Assembly: GCA_012521855.1 (NCBI GenBank)
Contig: JAAYLO010000282.1
Coordinates: 1-9,257 of the forward strand
From: Halanaerobiaceae bacterium
GTDB taxonomy: Bacteria; Bacillota; Halanaerobiia; Halanaerobiales; DTU029
Direction of reading: 5' to 3'
DNA length: 9,257 nt
The notes beneath the pieces are model-generated. The model worked only from the letters and a program-made list of their open reading frames with translations. It was not told the origin of the DNA and ran no database searches. A program made the translations under genes and the position numbers. This document shows, piece by piece, positions 6,513 through 9,257 of the stretch (the stretch's first letter is position 1; each line of letters starts with the position of its first letter).

Positions 6513-6785
6513 GTGAATAAGAATAAGAGTGAGAATGTTTTAACAGAAATAAGGGCAAATGTTGATTCTTTTGTTGGTCATGAAGTGATGATTAAGGCTA
6601 ACCGCGGCAGGAGGAAGTGCCTGGTAAAGGAAGGGGTCCTGGAAAAAACCCATCAAAATATCTTTGTAATAAAGATAAAAGAGAATCAGCAAGTCAGGCG
6701 TCTTTCGTATAGTTATGCGGATCTTTTAACTGATACTGTAGAGCTGAAATTGAAAAATGGTGATAAAAAAATAGGTGTTATCTAA
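6513..6785 (+). CDS. veg: Veg family protein
   Basis: Veg is a small, highly expressed cytoplasmic protein of Bacillota. In B. subtilis (86 residues) it is linked to biofilm matrix gene expression through SinR, and its biochemical role is unsettled. This copy has 90 residues and the family signatures KANRGRRK (28-35) and SYSYADLLTDTVEL (65-78). The start is GTG at 6513, with AAGGTGG (6498-6504) 8 bases upstream. A longer in-frame reading from TTG at 6426 is rejected because it starts inside promoter P2 and adds 29 residues foreign to the family. Two strong tandem promoters drive it and a strong terminator follows, so it is a highly expressed single-gene unit, as in Bacillus. The order rsmA, yabG, veg supports orthology. 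Confidence 0.95.
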   Translation: MNKNKSENVLTEIRANVDSFVGHEVMIKANRGRRKCLVKEGVLEKTHQNIFVIKIKENQQVRRLSYSYADLLTDTVELKLKNGDKKIGVI

Positions 6786-6820
6786 TTTTACAGATTGAAA
6801 ATATTGTTGTTGTAAAATTA
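6783..6820 (+). repeat. 10-bp perfect inverted repeat at the veg stop codon
   Basis: TAATTTTACA (6783-6792) and TGTAAAATTA (6811-6820) are perfect inverted copies separated by 18 bases. The left arm includes the veg stop codon. The stem is AT-rich and not followed by a T run, so it is not itself a terminator. It sits just before the true terminator and may shape the 3' end of veg mRNA or be a protein-binding palindrome. Confidence 0.5.
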
Positions 6821-6827
6821 CTTATTT

Positions 6828-6864
6828 AAACTGTGACCTGAATGGTTACAGTTTTTTTGTTTTT
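6828..6864 (+). terminator. Strong Rho-independent terminator of veg
   Basis: AAACTGTGACC (6828-6838) pairs with GGTTACAGTTT (6844-6854) over 11 positions with one G-T, around the 5-base loop TGAAT. The run of T then continues to 6864 with one G interruption. It lies 43 bases after the veg stop. An ATG at 6842 in frame with the downstream protease lies in this loop and is not a plausible start. Confidence 0.92.
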
Positions 6865-6865
6865 C

Positions 6866-6893
6866 ACTAAAAGTAGTTTCCCTGAATATTATA
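6866..6893 (+). promoter_or_regulatory. Candidate promoter of the protease-GH18 operon (sigma-K-like, or weak sigma-A)
   Basis: AC (6866-6867), 17 bases, then AATATTATA (6885-6893) matches AC-N17-CATANNNTA except for A in place of the first C. The distance from the end of the -10 to the ribosome site (16 bases) is the same as at yabG. A sigma-A reading is also possible: TTCACT (6863-6868), 18 bases, TATTAT (6887-6892). Some promoter is needed here because the strong veg terminator ends at 6864. Confidence 0.4.
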
Positions 6894-6919
6894 GAGTAAA
6901 CAAAATATGGAGGAAGCTT

Positions 6920-7924
6920 ATGGGAAACTACACTGATATCCTGAATCGATATAAGAAATCTATTTTAAAAAAGAAGAATGTCATCGGGGTGGGTTTTGGG
7001 TATAAGGAGAGAAAAGGGCGGACAACAGAAGAAGAGGCCTTGATAGTTCTTGTAAAAAAGAAAGTTCCTGTCAGTAAAATAAGCAAAAAAGAGATTATTC
7101 CCCAGAGAGTCCAAGAGTATAAGACTGATGTTATTGAAATCGGAGAAGTGGTTTTTCATCAGGACAGGACGAAAAAACTGAGACCAGCCCGGCCTGGAGT
7201 AAGTATAGGTCATTATAAAGTGTCTGCAGGCACATTCGGAGCAGTGGTGAGAGATAAGAAAACTGGTACTCCCCTGATCTTATCAAACAATCATGTCCTT
7301 GCCAATATCTCCAATGGTATTGATAATAGGGCCAGAAAAGGTGATCCCATTTTGCAGCCAGGTACTTATGATGATGGCAGAACCCCGGGTGATATAATTG
7401 GATATCTGGAGAGATTTGTACCAATTCATTCAAGTGAGGGCAGGCCTGACTGCGGTGTTGCAATCTCAATAGAGAAGGCTGTGAATTTTTTCCTACATCT
7501 TTTTAGAAATAATTATAATTTCAGGTTGTTCAAGGATGGAGAAACTAATCTGGTGGATTGTGCCGTAGCAAAGACTGCAGGAGATGGACTGATTGCTTCT
7601 AAAATGATAGAAATAGGAGATGTGCTGGGTGTAACTGAACCAGAGATTAATATGGAGGTCAAGAAAAGCGGGCGTTCCAGCGGACTGACAAAAGGAAGGA
7701 TTGTTGCTATAGAGGCAACTTTAACTGTTAATATGAATGAAACAGATACTGCTGTATTTGAGGATCAATTTATTACAACACCCCTTTCGAAACCTGGTGA
7801 CAGCGGTTCATTAATCCTTGATATGAACAATAATGCCGTAGGGCTTTTGTTTGCCGGTTCAGAGAAGGCCACAGTATGTAACCGTATCAGTAATGTACTG
7901 GAAAAACTTTCCGTAAAATTTTAA
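6920..7924 (+). CDS. Nal1-like trypsin-fold serine protease
   Basis: Putative cytoplasmic or mother-cell serine protease of 334 residues. Residues 1-78 hold the conserved N-terminal module of this group (NVIGVGFGY at 20-28, then an acidic segment and TDVIEIGE at 69-76). The trypsin-like domain follows: SNNHVLA with catalytic His125, NLVDCAVA with catalytic Asp213, and KPGDSGS with nucleophile Ser295 preceded by the oxyanion-hole Gly-Asp. A similar DCGVA at Asp177 aligns with a conserved Cys-x-x-Ala segment of the family rather than the triad, by my recollection. No signal peptide or membrane segment is visible, unlike secreted trypsin-like proteases. The ATG at 6920 is chosen for GGAGGAAG (6909-6916); an earlier in-frame ATG at 6842 lies within the veg terminator. 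The gene is followed after 11 bases by the GH18 gene. The target is unknown; a role in spore coat or germination protein processing is inferred from neighbours. Confidence 0.85.
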   Translation: MGNYTDILNRYKKSILKKKNVIGVGFGYKERKGRTTEEEALIVLVKKKVPVSKISKKEIIPQRVQEYKTDVIEIGEVVFHQDRTKKLRPARPGVSIGHYKVSAGTFGAVVRDKKTGTPLILSNNHVLANISNGIDNRARKGDPILQPGTYDDGRTPGDIIGYLERFVPIHSSEGRPDCGVAISIEKAVNFFLHLFRNNYNFRLFKDGETNLVDCAVAKTAGDGLIASKMIEIGDVLGVTEPEINMEVKKSGRSSGLTKGRIVAIEATLTVNMNETDTAVFEDQFITTPLSKPGDSGSLILDMNNNAVGLLFAGSEKATVCNRISNVLEKLSVKF

Positions 7925-7935
7925 GGAGGGCGTTT

Positions 7936-8865
7936 ATGGTACCAGGAATATCTGCTTTTCACCATACTGGTATTCAATCCAGTATTGATACTATCAAAAA
8001 GCATAATAAGCTTCTGAATAAAATAATACCAGACCTTGTTACGGTCATGGCCGATGGCAGTATAAAGGTAAAAAAAAGCCAGGAGCTGCTTCAGGGTTAT
8101 CTGGATAAAGAGAAAATAATACCACTGGTGCAGAATTTCAATAATGATTCCTCTGTTGCAAATAATCTGATAACAGACGGGAAGGCAACTGATGTATTTA
8201 TTTTCAATATCATTGATTACCTGGATCAAGAAAAATATAGTGGTTTATGTATAGATATAAAGGGAATAAAGCATGAGTTTAAAGAACATTTTAATGATTT
8301 TATAAAAAAAGCAGTACTTGAATTAAATACTAAGGGATACAGTCTGAGTGTTGTAATTCCTGCTAAAGCAGAAAATAATCATGACTCAACCTGGTCTGGT
8401 GCTTATGATTTTAAATCTTTAGGAAAGGCAGCAAACAATATCATAATTATGTCAACTGATTTTCACTGGCCCGGAGGCACCCCTGGTCCCATAGCACCTC
8501 TTTTCTGGGTCCAGGATGTAATTGATTATGCTATTCTCGAAATTCCATTGGAGAAGATATATTTTTCTTTCGGCCTGTATGGATATGACTGGTCTTTAAG
8601 TACGGAAGAAAAAGCCAGAGAACTGGGTTATATGGAGATATGTGAAATTGTGGAGAAATATAATACAAGGATTGAATGGGACCAGGAATCAGAGTCACCT
8701 TATATACGGTATAAAAGTAATGGGCATGAACATGAGTTATGGTTTGAAAACAAAAGAAGTATTGAAAAAAAGATTTATTTAGTCAATGAATTTCATCTTC
8801 AGGGTATTGTTTTCTGGAAATTGGGCCAGGAAGACCCGGGGATCTGGGATCTCTTTAGTTTTTAG
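7936..8865 (+). CDS. Spore-type GH18 domain protein (YaaH/SleL-like), probably catalytically inactive
   Basis: Glycoside hydrolase family 18 barrel of 309 residues, closest to spore YaaH/SleL/YdhD cortex-associated proteins. Family landmarks are DGSIKVKK near 40-47, LSVVIPAKAEN (about 137-147), MSTDFHWPGGTPGPIAP, IPLEKIYFSFGLYGYDWS, and the last-strand GIVFWKLGQEDPGIWDLF. The catalytic motif DGxxxDxE reads SGLCIDIK (102-109): the middle Asp107 remains, the first Asp is Ser102, and the proton-donor Glu is Lys109. The usual active-site Tyr of MTYD is Thr. The fold therefore looks intact while hydrolysis is unlikely, pointing to glycan or peptidoglycan binding or a structural role. It lacks the LysM domains of SleL/YaaH and any signal peptide. 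The ribosome site AAGGAGGG (7923-7930) overlaps the protease stop, so the two are tightly co-expressed. GAG to AAG is a single base change, so a sequencing or strain-specific change cannot be excluded for Lys109 alone. Confidence 0.85.
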   Translation: MVPGISAFHHTGIQSSIDTIKKHNKLLNKIIPDLVTVMADGSIKVKKSQELLQGYLDKEKIIPLVQNFNNDSSVANNLITDGKATDVFIFNIIDYLDQEKYSGLCIDIKGIKHEFKEHFNDFIKKAVLELNTKGYSLSVVIPAKAENNHDSTWSGAYDFKSLGKAANNIIIMSTDFHWPGGTPGPIAPLFWVQDVIDYAILEIPLEKIYFSFGLYGYDWSLSTEEKARELGYMEICEIVEKYNTRIEWDQESESPYIRYKSNGHEHELWFENKRSIEKKIYLVNEFHLQGIVFWKLGQEDPGIWDLFSF

Positions 8866-8899
8866 TTCTATTATTCCCGGTAATCAAATTCTCAGAAAA

Positions 8900-8928
8900 G
8901 AATATAGTAATATTAGGGGAGATATAAT
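8900..8928 (+). promoter_or_regulatory. Candidate sigma-E-like promoter before the 3'-truncated gene
   Basis: GAATATA (8900-8906), 14 bases, then GATATAAT (8921-8928) matches most of the sigma-E consensus (KMATATT, N14, CATACANT) as I recall it. The -10 also contains TATAAT, but no sigma-A -35 is present at the right distance. The predicted start is near 8936, about 44 bases before the ATG at 8980. The 114-base gap after the GH18 gene has no terminator, so readthrough from that operon is equally possible. Confidence 0.35.
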
Positions 8929-8979
8929 TATTTTTATAGATAAGCCTCGGCTTAAAAAAGTAAGAAGGAGGTAGTATAA

Positions 8980-9257
8980 ATGAGTATTGTCTTTATATTT
9001 AAGTTGACAGATAATATTTTGTTAATCAGGGCTTTATATGAGATAGCATTATGGCTGAAGAAATATAAAGAAATAGATTTTTTGTTTTACATACCAGCCT
9101 TTATTGAACATAATATATTTAATAAAAATGAAAAGAATATCAGGTATATAAAAGAGGATTATTCAATAAATGATATCCCTGAAGGAGATATAATAATCAG
9201 CAGTGACCATGAATTACTGGAGAAAATATTCAGTCTTGGACGGGGAGAACCCGTTTA
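8980..9257 (+). CDS. Unrecognised protein, N-terminal part only, cut by window edge
   Basis: An open frame of 92 codons runs off the right edge. The start is clear: AAGGAGGT (8965-8972), a perfect ribosome site, lies 7 bases before ATG 8980. The N-terminus (MSIVFIFKLTDNILLIRALYEIALWLKK) looks like a first beta strand followed by an amphipathic helix. Next come a predicted strand (IDFLFYIP, about 33-40), a charged loop and a third strand (GDIIISSDHE, about 69-78). Alternating strands and helices of this kind suggest a Rossmann-like domain, as in the N-terminal half of GT-B glycosyltransferases, but no motif confirms this. It has no signal peptide. It lies 114 bases after the GH18 gene on the same strand and may belong to the same sporulation cluster. 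Confidence 0.75.
   Translation, partial: MSIVFIFKLTDNILLIRALYEIALWLKKYKEIDFLFYIPAFIEHNIFNKNEKNIRYIKEDYSINDIPEGDIIISSDHELLEKIFSLGRGEPV

Noticed and set aside
6842..6919. In-frame ATG at 6842 as the protease start
   Set aside because: It sits in the loop of the veg terminator and lacks a ribosome site; ATG 6920 has GGAGGAAG at proper spacing.
8941..8954. Palindrome TAAGCC-TC-GGCTTA
   Set aside because: It can form only a 5-bp stem with a tetraloop, has no T run on either strand at the right place, and could be chance.
8786..8974. Short plus-strand frame overlapping the GH18 end
   Set aside because: No ribosome site, no recognisable features, and most of it overlaps the conserved GH18 C-terminus in another frame.

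Overview
The window is AT-rich, densely packed DNA from an endospore-forming low-GC Gram-positive (Bacillota). The best evidence is the gene string rsmA, a YkuK-type RNase H-like gene, yabG and veg, which extends the rsmA-yabG-veg order of Bacillus, together with a spore-type GH18 protein. Codon use and the company of genes fit an anaerobic lineage such as Halanaerobiales or a related clostridial group. That placement is an inference from memory, not a search.

Layout. Positions 1-1806 (+) hold the end of an operon with two ABC-2 type permease subunits; the first is cut by the window edge. An MFS exporter (1814-3028, -) converges on it with 7 bases between the stop codons. Next come two small unrecognised genes on the minus strand (3175-3612 and 3628-3879), ending in a clear intrinsic terminator and preceded by a sigma-K-like promoter. 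From the divergent region 3880-4092 a sigma-A promoter fires rightwards into rsmA and the YkuK-like gene. yabG (spore coat protease) follows with its own sigma-K-like promoter, then veg with two strong tandem sigma-A promoters and a strong terminator. The right part is a second putative sporulation cluster: a Nal1-like trypsin-fold protease, a GH18 protein of the spore YaaH/SleL type that has lost its catalytic glutamate, and the start of an unrecognised gene cut by the window edge.

How it works together. Housekeeping genes (rsmA, YkuK-like, veg) carry sigma-A promoters, while four other transcription units carry sequences resembling mother-cell (sigma-K or sigma-E) promoters. The most interesting point is at yabG. 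A 13-bp stem (5484-5496 with 5518-5530) would bury its whole ribosome binding site in any transcript reading through from rsmA. The predicted sigma-K transcript starts inside the loop and lacks the 5' arm. This would keep a spore protease untranslated in vegetative cells without a conventional terminator. The protease plus degenerate GH18 pair is the other candidate for an undescribed system. Stretches between genes are all shorter than 300 bases. No tRNA, rRNA, CRISPR array or insertion sequence was seen.
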